DNA of 64,000 bases from positions 374,475 to 438,474 of the forward strand of contig NZ_FXAU01000001.1 of assembly GCF_900177625.1 (NCBI RefSeq), in the 5' to 3' direction. This document shows, one piece after another, positions 1 through 9,161 of the stretch (its first letter is position 1; every line of letters begins with the position of its first letter). The stretch is from Sphingobacterium psychroaquaticum. Its GTDB lineage: Bacteria; Bacteroidota; Bacteroidia; Sphingobacteriales; Sphingobacteriaceae. Position numbers and translations under genes: made by a program. The notes beneath the pieces were generated by a model. That model was not told the DNA's origin and made no database searches. It saw nothing but the letters and a program-made list of their open reading frames with translations.

Positions 1-1703
1 CAAATAACTATACCATCACGCATAAAGCAGGTGCTATTGTTGTTACGCCTGCCGTGTTAGTGGTAGACGCTAATGCAAGTAACAAGGTATATGGCGCGAA
101 TGATCCTGTATTTACCTACACCGTCAGCGGTTTTGTAAATAATGAAGATAAATCAGTGTTGACGGGCGTGTTAGGTCGAGCTGCCGGACAAGAGGACGTT
201 GGGGTGTATGCGATTACACGCAATACCCTGAACGCCGCAAATTATACCCTTGATTATACTGGAAATAATCTTTCGATTACTCCTGCACTATTAACCGTTA
301 CCGCAAAGGATGAAACTAAGGTGTTTGGAACGATGGATCCGGCTTGGATATATGATGTCGATGGGTTACAATTTAATGACACCGATCATGTGGTTTCGGG
401 AACATTAACACGTGAGCCGGGTGAAGAGGTTGGCAGTTATGCTATTCTAGGAGCTAACCTAGCGACGAATGCGAACTATACCTTGAAATATATGCCGGGT
501 GTATTCGAGATTACGAAAGCGACCCTAACGGGCTTAAGTCTGAACGATGCAAGCTTTACATACGATGGTTCCGCGAAGTCATTGCTACTGCAAGAGACGC
601 TGCCGCAAGGTACTTCGGTAAGCTATGTTGGCAATGCTAAAACGGATGCGGGAATCTATGAGGTTACTGCTACGGTAGATGGTGGTGTGAATTACATCGG
701 CCAGACGCATAAGGCTACGATGACTGTGGAGAAAGCGACGTTGACGGGCTTAAGTCTGAACGATGCAAGCTTTACATACGATGGTTCCGCGAAGTCATTA
801 CTACTGCAAGGGACGTTGCCGCAAGGTACTTCGGTAAGCTATGTTGGCAATGCGAAAACGGATGCAGGAACCTATGAGGTTACTGCTACGGTAGATGGCG
901 GTGTGAATTACGTCGGACAAACGCTGAAAGCGAAGCTAACGATTACGAAAGCGACCCTAACGGGCTTAAGTCTGAAAGATGCAGGCTTTACATACGACGG
1001 TTCCGCGAAGTCATTAGTACTGCAAGGGACGTTGCCGCAAGGTACTTCGGTAAGTTATGTTGGCAATGCGAAAACGGATGCGGGAACCTATGAGGTTACT
1101 GCTACGGTAGATGGCGGTGTGAATTACGTCGGACAAACGCTGAAAGCGAAGCTAACGATTACGAAAGCGAAACAACAAATCACATTTACTGCGCCAGCGG
1201 TACTTGGCCGTGATGCTGGTACGGTACCAATGGATGTAAAAGCAAGTAGCGGTTTACCGGTACAGCTAACGATAGACGAACCTATGGTCGCCCGAATTAA
1301 TGGGTTGAATCTAGAGGTATTACGCTTGGGGACGGTCGTAGTAACAGCAACGCAGTCGGGGGATGCCAACTTTGAGGCAGCAGCGCCAGTGTCGGTAACG
1401 GTCCGCGTGAAGAACAGTGCCGATGCACCACTTCCAATTCGTGTACACCAGGCGGTGTCTCCGAATGGAGATGGAATCAATGAGTTCTTGATGATCGAGG
1501 GAATCCAGGATTATCCGGAAAACAAGGTGACGATCTTCGATAAATCTGGAAAGGTATTGAAAGTAATCGAGCGCTACGACAATCGGGAGAATGTGTTTAC
1601 CGCCGACCATGTGATTGATGGTACATATTACTATTACCTCGATATCAAAGATGATAATGGGCAATGGAAACGGGATAAGGGTTACTTTGTAGTGAAACGG
1701 TGA
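1..1703 (+). CDS. MBG-repeat surface adhesin with T9SS type B sorting domain (5' partial)
   Basis: The reading frame is open to the left edge: codons from position 3 onward continue in frame (NNYTITHKAG), so the GTG at 54 is not the true start and the N-terminus lies outside the window. What is visible is two MBG-type beta domains (each ending in ANYTL or similar), then three tandem 72-residue repeats beginning ATLTGLSL (519-1166), then a domain beginning KQQITF. The end is a gliding-motility-type C-terminal domain (SPNGDGIN near 1456 to VVKR at the stop), which in Bacteroidota marks type B substrates of the type IX secretion system. It is inferred to be a secreted or cell-surface adhesin. 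It is followed 90 bp later by a PorP/SprF gene, the usual partner of such substrates. Ligand unknown. The last 753 bp are nearly repeated at the end of the adhesin at 2692. Confidence 0.85.
   Translation, partial: NNYTITHKAGAIVVTPAVLVVDANASNKVYGANDPVFTYTVSGFVNNEDKSVLTGVLGRAAGQEDVGVYAITRNTLNAANYTLDYTGNNLSITPALLTVTAKDETKVFGTMDPAWIYDVDGLQFNDTDHVVSGTLTREPGEEVGSYAILGANLATNANYTLKYMPGVFEITKATLTGLSLNDASFTYDGSAKSLLLQETLPQGTSVSYVGNAKTDAGIYEVTATVDGGVNYIGQTHKATMTVEKATLTGLSLNDASFTYDGSAKSLLLQGTLPQGTSVSYVGNAKTDAGTYEVTATVDGGVNYVGQTLKAKLTITKATLTGLSLKDAGFTYDGSAKSLVLQGTLPQGTSVSYVGNAKTDAGTYEVTATVDGGVNYVGQTLKAKLTITKAKQQITFTAPAVLGRDAGTVPMDVKASSGLPVQLTIDEPMVARINGLNLEVLRLGTVVVTATQSGDANFEAAAPVSVTVRVKNSADAPLPIRVHQAVSPNGDGINEFLMIEGIQDYPENKVTIFDKSGKVLKVIERYDNRENVFTADHVIDGTYYYYLDIKDDNGQWKRDKGYFVVKR
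519..1166 (+). repeat. Three tandem 216-bp coding repeats
   Basis: Units start at 519, 735 and 951, each exactly 216 bp (72 codons) and nearly identical at the DNA level. They encode beta-rich modules with the cores FTYDGSAKSL and AGTYEVTATV. The exact period and high identity point to recent unequal recombination or slippage. Confidence 0.93.
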
Positions 1704-1714
1704 TTTTAGTACAG

Positions 1715-1753
1715 AGTAGGGAGTACAGCGTAAAGTTCTTCGTACTCCCTACT
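1715..1753. repeat. 12-bp perfect inverted repeat between adhesin and porP
   Basis: AGTAGGGAGTAC at 1715-1726 pairs exactly with GTACTCCCTACT at 1742-1753 across a 15-nt loop. No clean T-run follows directly; instead there is a degenerate repeat tract (TTCGTACTTCATACTTTCTACTT) up to the next start. It could be a weak terminator, a processing hairpin limiting adhesin mRNA read-through, or a remnant repeat. Confidence 0.7.
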
Positions 1754-1793
1754 TTCTAGTTCGTACTTCATACTTTCTACTTAATACAAAAAA

Positions 1794-2681
1794 ATGAAAA
1801 CACTAAAAAATATAATCATGGGAGCTATGTTGTTGTCTCTACCTTTTATAGGTAGGGCGCAGCACGGCATTAGTTACAATCAATTTGGACAATTACGTAA
1901 CTCATTTAATAGCTCGCTGAGTACAATGGATGATCGGGGGAGTTTCTCCGTGTTGGGGCGTAGTCAATGGGTTGGTGTGGACGGCGCACCGAAGTCTATA
2001 TGGGCAACCGGAAATGCGGTAATTAAGCCCATTGGTCTTTCTGTCGGAGGGGATGTGAAACACTCCGAACTCGGAATTGTAAAAGAAAGTGAATTTTCGG
2101 TCTTTGCCGCCAAAGCGGTGCGTCTATCCGAGGATGAGTATTTGAGCCTTTCGATGGGGGGAGGATTATTGTACTTCCAGGGGAACTACAACCACCTCGA
2201 TCCGAATGACCCTGCATTTCGGGATAACATCCGGGAAACAAATGGTATTTTGAGCATCAGTACTTCCTACTATCGAAAGGACCGTTATTATGTGGGTGTG
2301 TCCATGCCGCGTTTTTCGCTGAAGCGGGATGCCAACCGCGAGTACGAGTTTCGGAATGTATACTACATCACCGGAGGGGCTTTATTTCGTTTGGACGATG
2401 CATTCCATATCCGACCATCCTTTATCGTGAGTCACATGGATGATTTGACCCCACGTTATGATGTTAGTGCGCTGGTCTTTATGGCACGTAAGATTGGGGT
2501 CGGTATGGGCGTACAGAATCAAGGTGACCTCTCTGGATTACTGCAATTTAATTTTGGCAATTTCGGCATCGGCTACAGCTACCAATTTAGTCCGAAAAGT
2601 CCAACTATGAATCAGCGGATTTCAAATAATACGCATGAGGTCGGTTTGCGGTATCGCGTGGGTGGAATTGGTTTACTATAG
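1794..2681 (+). CDS. PorP/SprF family type IX secretion outer-membrane protein
   Basis: The 295-residue protein has a signal peptide ending near residue 22 (SLPFIGRAQ) and the family signature around residues 58-66 (RSQWVGVDGAP), followed by alternating hydrophobic strands typical of a beta-barrel. PorP/SprF proteins sit in the outer membrane; SprF of Flavobacterium is needed for delivery of the SprB adhesin, and homologues are usually encoded next to type B sorting-domain proteins. Here it lies between two such adhesins, so it probably serves one or both. It ends 10 bp before the next start, suggesting co-transcription. The length is typical of the family. The exact partner is inferred from position only. 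Confidence 0.88.
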   Translation: MKTLKNIIMGAMLLSLPFIGRAQHGISYNQFGQLRNSFNSSLSTMDDRGSFSVLGRSQWVGVDGAPKSIWATGNAVIKPIGLSVGGDVKHSELGIVKESEFSVFAAKAVRLSEDEYLSLSMGGGLLYFQGNYNHLDPNDPAFRDNIRETNGILSISTSYYRKDRYYVGVSMPRFSLKRDANREYEFRNVYYITGGALFRLDDAFHIRPSFIVSHMDDLTPRYDVSALVFMARKIGVGMGVQNQGDLSGLLQFNFGNFGIGYSYQFSPKSPTMNQRISNNTHEVGLRYRVGGIGLL

Positions 2682-2691
2682 GTCTGACGCG

Positions 2692-5600
2692 ATGAAAGGA
2701 TTAAAAAAAATACGGATGAATATGAAACGCTTGACTTCTTGTTTGTTTGTGCTGTTGTCGCTATTTTTCTCTGCGACTGTCTTTGGACAAGCAACAACCG
2801 AACTTTTTGAGACGGAGTCAAATGGGAGTACTACATTTATCGACAACGGGGTGGAGTTTAAAATTATCTCTCACGTGAGTGTTTTCGATATTCAAGGAAA
2901 TTATCCTGGGACGGGTTGGAGTGGGACAGCGAATGATAATCGATATATTGATAACGCGAACGACACGCAAAGTCCACCCTCTTTCAGTATCAAAACAACA
3001 TCAAATCTGTTTAAAGTCCATAGATTTTGGTTGTACTTATCTGCATTGAATTTAAGCTTAGACGTTCAAGGATCAGTAACCATTACAGGGAGATTGTCGG
3101 GGGTAACCAAGTTTTCTGCAACAAAGAGTAGTGGCTTCATGACGAGTCTGGGGGCAACAAACGGATATACGCTCATTGATTTGACCAATCTAAATGGAAT
3201 GAACTTTTCCAATATTGTTATCGATGAATTGCGGATAACAGCAAATGGGGGCTTTCGGTATGTTGGCTTTGATGCCTTTAGGTGGGTAAAGGATTCTGGG
3301 ATGGTTCTGCCAGATAATCCAGGTACTCCCCTGGAGCTTGGTTTGGAATCGAAGGAGAACGTTTCTTGCAATGGTGGGAGTAATGGATTTGCGACCGTTA
3401 AAGGAAGTGGTGGCGCAGGGTCATATACTTATAGTTGGTCTCCTTCGGGAGGGACTGGAGCAACTGCTTCGGGACTTGCTGCAGGTTTGTATACAGTGAC
3501 GGTCAAGGATGCTCAAAATGTGACAAAGTCTCTACAGGTAGAAATTACGCAGCCTTCAGCGTTGGTGTTGAGTAATGGGGGAACGGAAAATGTAAGCTGC
3601 TATGGAGAAAACAATGGTAAAGCAACAGTCAACGTGACAGGAGGAACGGCTCCGTATACTTACGCATGGTCACCAAGTGGGGGAACTCAAGCTACCGCTT
3701 CCAATTTAGCAGCCCGTACGTATACGGTAACGGTGACGGATGCCAAAGGGTGTTTTAAGACACTTGATTTTGAAATTACGCAACCTTCAGAGTTGAAAGC
3801 ATCGACGAGTCAGACAAGTGCAACCTGTAGTACTGGTGGAGAGGCTTCAGTTTTTCCATCTGGTGGTAAGGCACCATATACCTATGAATGGAGTACAGGT
3901 GCTAAAACACAGATACTAACGGGTTTGGCAGCCGGGCCTGTTAGCTGTGTGATTAAGGACGCTAATGGTTGTTCGATTACGAAGAACTTTACAATAGGAA
4001 CAACGAATACCTTGGTAGCAAGCACATACCAAACAAATATATTATGCAATGGGTCAACAACGGGATCTGCCGGTGTAATACCGTCGGGGGCAGCAGGACC
4101 TTTTACGTATGTATGGACAGGTGGTGTTAGTAATTCGGATGTCGCAAACAATCTAAGCGCTGGTAGTTACAGTGTTCTGATTACAGCGGCAAACGGCTGT
4201 TCAATAACAAAGAATTTTACGATCACAGAACCATCAGCGCTACAAGCTATTCCTGCAGAGCACCAAGATGTCTCATGCTATGGCGGAGGAAATGGCTTAG
4301 CTAGTGTATATGTGAGAGGCGGCACAGGATCCTATACCTATAGTTGGGCGCCATCAGGAGGTACTGGGGCAATGGCTTCCGGACTGCGTGCAGGAACTTA
4401 TACCGTTACGGTCACAGATGCAAACCTTTGTGAGGTAACACAGACCATAACGATTACACAACCGGATCCAATAGAGATCGCTATCGATAGGCAAGACAAT
4501 GTTTCCTGCCACGGTGGCTCCAATGGCGCAGCAAGAGTGCACGTAACGGGCGGAACGGGTGCATACACATATAGTTGGGCACCTATGGGTGGGACTGATG
4601 CTACAGCGACTGGGCTTCCGGCAGGCACATACACCGTAACGGTCGTGGATGCCAATAGCTGTGTCGAAACGAAAAGAGTTACGATAACGCAACCGGATAT
4701 TTTGGAAGCTACATTTGATAAAACGGATGTTTTGTGTTTTGGAACAAGTACTGGAACGGCAACGGTAGTTCCCAATGGAGGGACAGCGCCATATACGTAT
4801 CGGTGGACGCATAACAACAGCACAGAGGCCACCGTTTCTGGGCTGGCAAAAGGGGCGTATGAAGTGGAGGTGACAGATGCGCACGGTTGCATGAGAAGAG
4901 CCACGGTCGTCATTGGTCAGCCTGCCTCCGCGTTGTCTATTAATCCTCTTGCGCAGACAAATATTGCCTGTAACGGTGGGGCAACCGGATCGGCGACGGT
5001 TTCGGCTTCCGGAGGATCGGAACCCTACCGGTATAGCTGGTCTAGCTCTTCCTCAACCACAGAAACCGCAATTAATCTGTCTGCGGGTATACATACTGCG
5101 ACAGTAACGGATGCAAATGGATGTCAGAAATCATATACTTTTAATATCACAGAACCTAGCGTACTGCTGGCTTCAATAGGCAATATTACTTCGCCTTCTG
5201 CGCCTGGAACAAGAGACGGAAGTGCTTCTGTGGTAGTTCAAGGTGGAACGCCGAATTATACGTATAGTTGGTCGCCTTCGGGGGGTAGCGCCGCAACGGC
5301 GAAAGGTCTTTCAGCAGGTGTTTACACGGTGACCGTTACCGATGCCAATGGGTGCGAAGTAACGGCGACGGCAGAGCTTCATGCTCCAGTGAGTGTTACA
5401 CAGGTAACTTCTACCTTACGTAACGGCACATACGGTATCGGAAAGGATATTCCCGTTTTGGTACAGTTCACTAAACCGGTGACTGTCTCGGGCGTCCCGT
5501 CAATCGCTTTACAGTTGCAGAACGGTTCGGTACAAGCTAATTACGTAGCAGGTAGTGGTACTGATGCGCTAACGTTTAACTATAAAATTCAAGATGGTGA

Positions 5601-7758
5601 TATTACCAACCATCTGGATTATACATCTACAGAAGCAATTTCCCTACAGGGTGGATCAATAACAGATGCCCAGAATAGGAATGCAATCCGCACACTCCCA
5701 GCACCGCAAGCGGCGGGTTCTCTCAGTGATAACAAGACGATTATTGTGGACGGTATTGCACCTAGCGGAACTTTAGCAATCAATGGTGGCGCATCTTTTA
5801 CGGGTTCGCGTGATGTACGGCTTACTCTCACTGTAACTGAGCCTTCGGGGATGATGCAGTTTTCGAATGATGGAACGACATGGTCGTCTTGGGAATCCTT
5901 TGCTGCATCGAAAGCTTTGACATTACCTGCCGGTGATGGGATGAAAACTGTATATGCAAGATTTAAAGATGAGGCGGATAATATTTCCGCACTATATAAT
6001 GACGGGATTGTTCTTGATGAAACTCCTCCAGCCAAACCGACAGGCTTTGTTGCGGTAGGTGGAGATGGTCGGGTGCAGTTGAGCTGGAATGCCAATTCAG
6101 AATCTGATTTTGCCCAGTATAAACTCTTTGCACAACCTAAAAATGGAACAAAGGTACTACTTGAAACAATTCAACGTGGGACAGAAGCCTTTGTTTATAC
6201 GGACTTACCAAATGGAACAAGCTATACACTTTATCTACTGGCGGAAGATCATGTTGGTAACCAAAGTGTAGAAACGAAAGTTGAAGCAACGACGATGGGG
6301 GAACAGACGATATCTTTTGCTTCATTACCTCCCGTGGTTTATGGTGTGTCGGATGCGGTGTTGGGCGCAACCGCGAGTTCGGGATTACCGGTTTCCTATA
6401 TTTCTAGTGATAAAGCTGTAGCCGAGGTCTATCAAGAGGGTCAACAATGGAAAGTGAAGGTGAAATCTGCTGGTCAAACGATGATTACAGCATCTCAATC
6501 GGGTAACGGAGTCTATTTGGCAGCGCCATCATCCAGCCAAAACTTGGTGGTTGGAAAGGCGACGTTGAGGGTGACTGCAGATGCGCAGACAAAGGTGTTT
6601 GGAGCGTTGGATCCTGTGCTTACTTATCAAGTTGATGGCTTGAAAAATGGGGATCTACGGACTGTTGTTATGGGCTCGATAACTCGTGATAAAGGAGAGA
6701 ATGTAGGGGACTATAACATTCGTAACGTGGATTTAGCAGCTATAAACTATACGATCGATTATCAGGCGGCAAACTTAACTATTAGCAAAGCAACGCTTAT
6801 AGGTTTAAGCTTGAAAGACGCTGGCTTCACGTACGACGGTTCCGCGAAGTCGTTGGCACTACAAGGTACATTGCCGCAAGGTGCTTCGGTAAGCTATGCG
6901 GGCAATGCTAAAACAGAAGCGGGCACTTATGAGGTTACTGCAACGGTCAATGGTGGTGTGAACTATAACGGACAAACGCTGAAAGCTACGATGACCATTG
7001 CTAAAGCGACGCTTACAGGTTTAAGTCTGAAGGATGCGAGCTTCACGTACGACGGTTCGGCGAAATCGTTGGCACTACAAGGTACGTTGCCTGCTGGGGT
7101 CGCAGTGCAATACCAGAATAACAATCAAGTAAATGCGGGAACCTATCAGGTTACGGCAACTATTGTTGAAACTGGAAACTACTTAGGCACATCGCTTAAG
7201 GCAAACTTGACGATACGTAAAGCGAAGCAACAGATTACGATGACAGCGCCTGCGGTCGTAGATCGCGATGCTGCTAAGGTATCGTTGGATGTAAAAGCAA
7301 GTAGTGGGTTACCAGTACAGCTCACTGTGGATGAACCTATGGTTGCGCGGATCAACGGATTGGATCTTGAGGTATTACGCTTGGGAACAGTTGTGGTAAC
7401 GGCAAGTCAGGCGGGTAATGAAAACTATGAGTCGGCAGCACCTGTTTCGGTGACCATCCGAGTGAAGAACAATGTCGACGCGGAGCTTCCAATTCGGGTA
7501 CAACCAGCGTTGTCGCCAAATGGAGACGGTATCAATGATTTCTTCTTGATTGAAGGTATTCAGGATTATCCAGAGAATAAAGTAACGATATTCGATAAAT
7601 CAGGTAAGGTGTTGAAGGTGATCGAGCGTTATGATAACCGAGAGCGCGTCTTTACCGCAGATCATGTTATCGATGGTACATATTTCTATTACATCGATGT
7701 CAAAGATGAAAACGGTCAATGGAAACGCGATAAAGGTTTCTTTGTCGTGAAGCGGTGA
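2692..7758 (+). CDS. Giant SprB/MBG-repeat adhesin, T9SS type B substrate
   Basis: The frame is open from 2635, but that ATG lies inside porP and gives no leader. ATG 2692 (or 2716/2722) gives a proper signal peptide ending VFGQ, for a product of about 1688 residues. Domain order: an N-terminal jelly-roll-like region (to about 215); nine SprB-like repeats (about 218-900), recognisable by Cys near the start, a YTYSW core and TVTVTDANGC-type ends; an Ig-like segment; a fibronectin type III-like domain (about 1113-1203); an Ig-like domain; one MBG domain; two 72-residue ATLTGLSL-type repeats; and a type B sorting domain (about 1603-1688, SPNGDGIND to VVKR). SprB of Flavobacterium is a mobile gliding adhesin; whether this strain glides cannot be told here. 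It is probably secreted by T9SS with the preceding PorP/SprF protein. Repeats 3, 7 and 9 are the most divergent. Confidence 0.9.
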   Translation: MKGLKKIRMNMKRLTSCLFVLLSLFFSATVFGQATTELFETESNGSTTFIDNGVEFKIISHVSVFDIQGNYPGTGWSGTANDNRYIDNANDTQSPPSFSIKTTSNLFKVHRFWLYLSALNLSLDVQGSVTITGRLSGVTKFSATKSSGFMTSLGATNGYTLIDLTNLNGMNFSNIVIDELRITANGGFRYVGFDAFRWVKDSGMVLPDNPGTPLELGLESKENVSCNGGSNGFATVKGSGGAGSYTYSWSPSGGTGATASGLAAGLYTVTVKDAQNVTKSLQVEITQPSALVLSNGGTENVSCYGENNGKATVNVTGGTAPYTYAWSPSGGTQATASNLAARTYTVTVTDAKGCFKTLDFEITQPSELKASTSQTSATCSTGGEASVFPSGGKAPYTYEWSTGAKTQILTGLAAGPVSCVIKDANGCSITKNFTIGTTNTLVASTYQTNILCNGSTTGSAGVIPSGAAGPFTYVWTGGVSNSDVANNLSAGSYSVLITAANGCSITKNFTITEPSALQAIPAEHQDVSCYGGGNGLASVYVRGGTGSYTYSWAPSGGTGAMASGLRAGTYTVTVTDANLCEVTQTITITQPDPIEIAIDRQDNVSCHGGSNGAARVHVTGGTGAYTYSWAPMGGTDATATGLPAGTYTVTVVDANSCVETKRVTITQPDILEATFDKTDVLCFGTSTGTATVVPNGGTAPYTYRWTHNNSTEATVSGLAKGAYEVEVTDAHGCMRRATVVIGQPASALSINPLAQTNIACNGGATGSATVSASGGSEPYRYSWSSSSSTTETAINLSAGIHTATVTDANGCQKSYTFNITEPSVLLASIGNITSPSAPGTRDGSASVVVQGGTPNYTYSWSPSGGSAATAKGLSAGVYTVTVTDANGCEVTATAELHAPVSVTQVTSTLRNGTYGIGKDIPVLVQFTKPVTVSGVPSIALQLQNGSVQANYVAGSGTDALTFNYKIQDGDITNHLDYTSTEAISLQGGSITDAQNRNAIRTLPAPQAAGSLSDNKTIIVDGIAPSGTLAINGGASFTGSRDVRLTLTVTEPSGMMQFSNDGTTWSSWESFAASKALTLPAGDGMKTVYARFKDEADNISALYNDGIVLDETPPAKPTGFVAVGGDGRVQLSWNANSESDFAQYKLFAQPKNGTKVLLETIQRGTEAFVYTDLPNGTSYTLYLLAEDHVGNQSVETKVEATTMGEQTISFASLPPVVYGVSDAVLGATASSGLPVSYISSDKAVAEVYQEGQQWKVKVKSAGQTMITASQSGNGVYLAAPSSSQNLVVGKATLRVTADAQTKVFGALDPVLTYQVDGLKNGDLRTVVMGSITRDKGENVGDYNIRNVDLAAINYTIDYQAANLTISKATLIGLSLKDAGFTYDGSAKSLALQGTLPQGASVSYAGNAKTEAGTYEVTATVNGGVNYNGQTLKATMTIAKATLTGLSLKDASFTYDGSAKSLALQGTLPAGVAVQYQNNNQVNAGTYQVTATIVETGNYLGTSLKANLTIRKAKQQITMTAPAVVDRDAAKVSLDVKASSGLPVQLTVDEPMVARINGLDLEVLRLGTVVVTASQAGNENYESAAPVSVTIRVKNNVDAELPIRVQPALSPNGDGINDFFLIEGIQDYPENKVTIFDKSGKVLKVIERYDNRERVFTADHVIDGTYFYYIDVKDENGQWKRDKGFFVVKR
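6790..7221 (+). repeat. Two tandem 216-bp coding repeats, homologous to 519-1166
   Basis: Units start at 6790 and 7006 with the same 216-bp period as in the upstream adhesin. The first matches the upstream units closely. The second diverges in its latter half (PAGVAVQYQNNNQ), suggesting an older or mosaic copy. The following 537 bp (7222-7758) match 1167-1703 in length and sequence. Confidence 0.9.
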
Positions 7759-7774
7759 TTTTAGGACATAGTAG

Positions 7775-7818
7775 AGACGCAGAATTTAGCTATGCTAAGC
7801 CCTTTGGGATTTGTGTCT
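7775..7818. repeat. 44-bp palindromic dispersed element, copy A
   Basis: It has terminal AGACGCA and TGTGTCT arms around a core containing TTAGCTATGCTAA and CCCTTTGGG. It is the reverse-complement relative of the copies at 13615-13658 and 13707-13750, with the same length and core order. It lies 16 bp after the adhesin stop. Confidence 0.75.
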
Positions 7819-7835
7819 AAATAAGTACAAAACAG

Positions 7836-7864
7836 AAAAGCAGACCTTCGGGTCTGCTTTTTTT
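7836..7864 (+). terminator. Rho-independent terminator after the adhesin
   Basis: AAAAGCAGACC, TTCG tetraloop, GGTCTGCTTTT, then a T-run: a perfect 11-bp stem. It ends the adhesin cluster. The remaining stretch to 8000 is AT-rich with a weak CCTAC/GTAGG hairpin (7953-7970) and no convincing TANNTTTG promoter. Confidence 0.93.
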
Positions 7865-8000
7865 GTGTCATCACGGAAGGTGATCCAGCTGGGCCTTTCT
7901 AATTATTTTCTAATTTTTTTCTGTTTGTTCTCTAACAGCGTTTCCGGCTGAACCTACCCATTTTTGTAGGGTCAATCCAAACAACGTAAAGAAAACAGAA

Positions 8001-9161
8001 ATGCAAATGACATGGTTACGCGGCAAGAAAACGAAAGGAATAAGCGGTAAGCTAATCGCAGGCGTGTTCTTCGTCTTTTTTATCGTCCTTTTTTCCGCTT
8101 GCCGGGAAGGTTCTTCGGCGGATGATGGTCATCACACCGATTATACATTACAGGGAGATACCGTGCTATTATCCCCCAGCTCCACACTGCAACATCAATT
8201 TGTCCATGATACGGTCAGTGATCAGTTGTTTCAATTGGAACTAACGACGGCTGGTATCGTACGCGCTATTCCCAATAATTATGCAGAGATAGCCCCTCCA
8301 TTTGCAGGAAGGGTATTGAAGTCCTATGTCCGCCTCGGGCAAAAGGTGAACCCGGGAGCGCCGATTTTTGAGATGAGTTCGCCGGCATTTTTTATGGCGC
8401 AGAAAGAGTATTTCGATGCGAAGCAGGCATTTCGGCAAGGAGAATTAAACCTCAAACGGCAGAAGGATCTGCTACGTAATGGGGTGGGCATAGCGCGTGA
8501 ACTGGAAGAAGCCGAAACAACGTTTGAAACGCAGAAGACTGCGCTCTCTAATGCGGGTGCCGCCTTACGGATATTTAATGTCGATCTAGCGCAGGTAAAA
8601 CTCGGACAGGCATTGGTCGTCACCGCGCCTATACGGGGAGAAGTGGTAACCAACAATATTGTTATCGGTCAATATCTCCGTGAAGAGGCCGAGCCCTTGG
8701 CTGTGGTGGCGGAGTTATCCAAGGTATGGATTGTAGGTCAGGTAAAAGAGAAAGATGTTCCTTTTATCAATGAATTGGATGCCGTAAATGTGAAAATGGC
8801 AGCCTTCCCTGATCGCCTCATGCGCGGGAAGATTAAGCATATCAATAAGATTGTAAATGAAGAGACGCGCAGTGTCGAAGTGCTGGTGGAATGTGATAAT
8901 TACCAACAGGATCTTCGCCCCGGTATGTATGTAACGGTTTTGTTTAAGGATGCGCCCGAAACAACCATTCTTGTTCCGACAGAAGCGCTGTTCCAGGAAG
9001 AAAAGGGACAGTTCGTATTTATGAAGTTGGATGCCCGGAGGTATGAAAAAAGAAGGGTGGAAACGCGCGGCACGGTGAATGGGAAGGTTATTGTTTCGAC
9101 CGGACTAAAGGTTGGTGAGGTGATTGTATCAAGTGGTGGCTCATTAATGTTGTTGCGATGA
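8001..9161 (+). CDS. RND efflux periplasmic adaptor (CzcB/CusB-like)
   Basis: The 386-residue protein has an N-terminal hydrophobic segment ending in FSAC (Cys34), consistent with lipoprotein anchoring. Then come a biotinyl-lipoyl-like half (PPFAGRVLKSYVRLGQKV), a coiled-coil hairpin (about residues 130-185), the second lipoyl half (VTAPIRGEVVTN), and beta-barrel and membrane-proximal domains (RPGMYVTVLF). Such adaptors bridge the inner-membrane RND pump and the outer-membrane channel. The stop overlaps the pump start by 4 bp (ATGA), indicating translational coupling. The neighbouring pump has heavy-metal-type residues, so a divalent metal cation is the likely substrate. ATG 8007 is an alternative start. 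No His-rich metal-binding N-terminal domain is visible apart from a short DDGHHTDY stretch. Confidence 0.9.
   Translation: MQMTWLRGKKTKGISGKLIAGVFFVFFIVLFSACREGSSADDGHHTDYTLQGDTVLLSPSSTLQHQFVHDTVSDQLFQLELTTAGIVRAIPNNYAEIAPPFAGRVLKSYVRLGQKVNPGAPIFEMSSPAFFMAQKEYFDAKQAFRQGELNLKRQKDLLRNGVGIARELEEAETTFETQKTALSNAGAALRIFNVDLAQVKLGQALVVTAPIRGEVVTNNIVIGQYLREEAEPLAVVAELSKVWIVGQVKEKDVPFINELDAVNVKMAAFPDRLMRGKIKHINKIVNEETRSVEVLVECDNYQQDLRPGMYVTVLFKDAPETTILVPTEALFQEEKGQFVFMKLDARRYEKRRVETRGTVNGKVIVSTGLKVGEVIVSSGGSLMLLR

Noticed and set aside
2635..2691. Start of the second adhesin at ATG 2635
   Set aside because: It lies inside the porP gene and puts a non-leader sequence before a good signal peptide starting at 2692.
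4354..4913. Minus-strand open frames of 171-176 residues
   Set aside because: They are antisense to the SprB repeats, Cys/Ser/Val-rich with no domain, and reflect biased repeat DNA.
7953..7970. Riboswitch before the metal efflux operon
   Set aside because: Only a 5-bp CCTAC/GTAGG hairpin is visible, too little for any known class.
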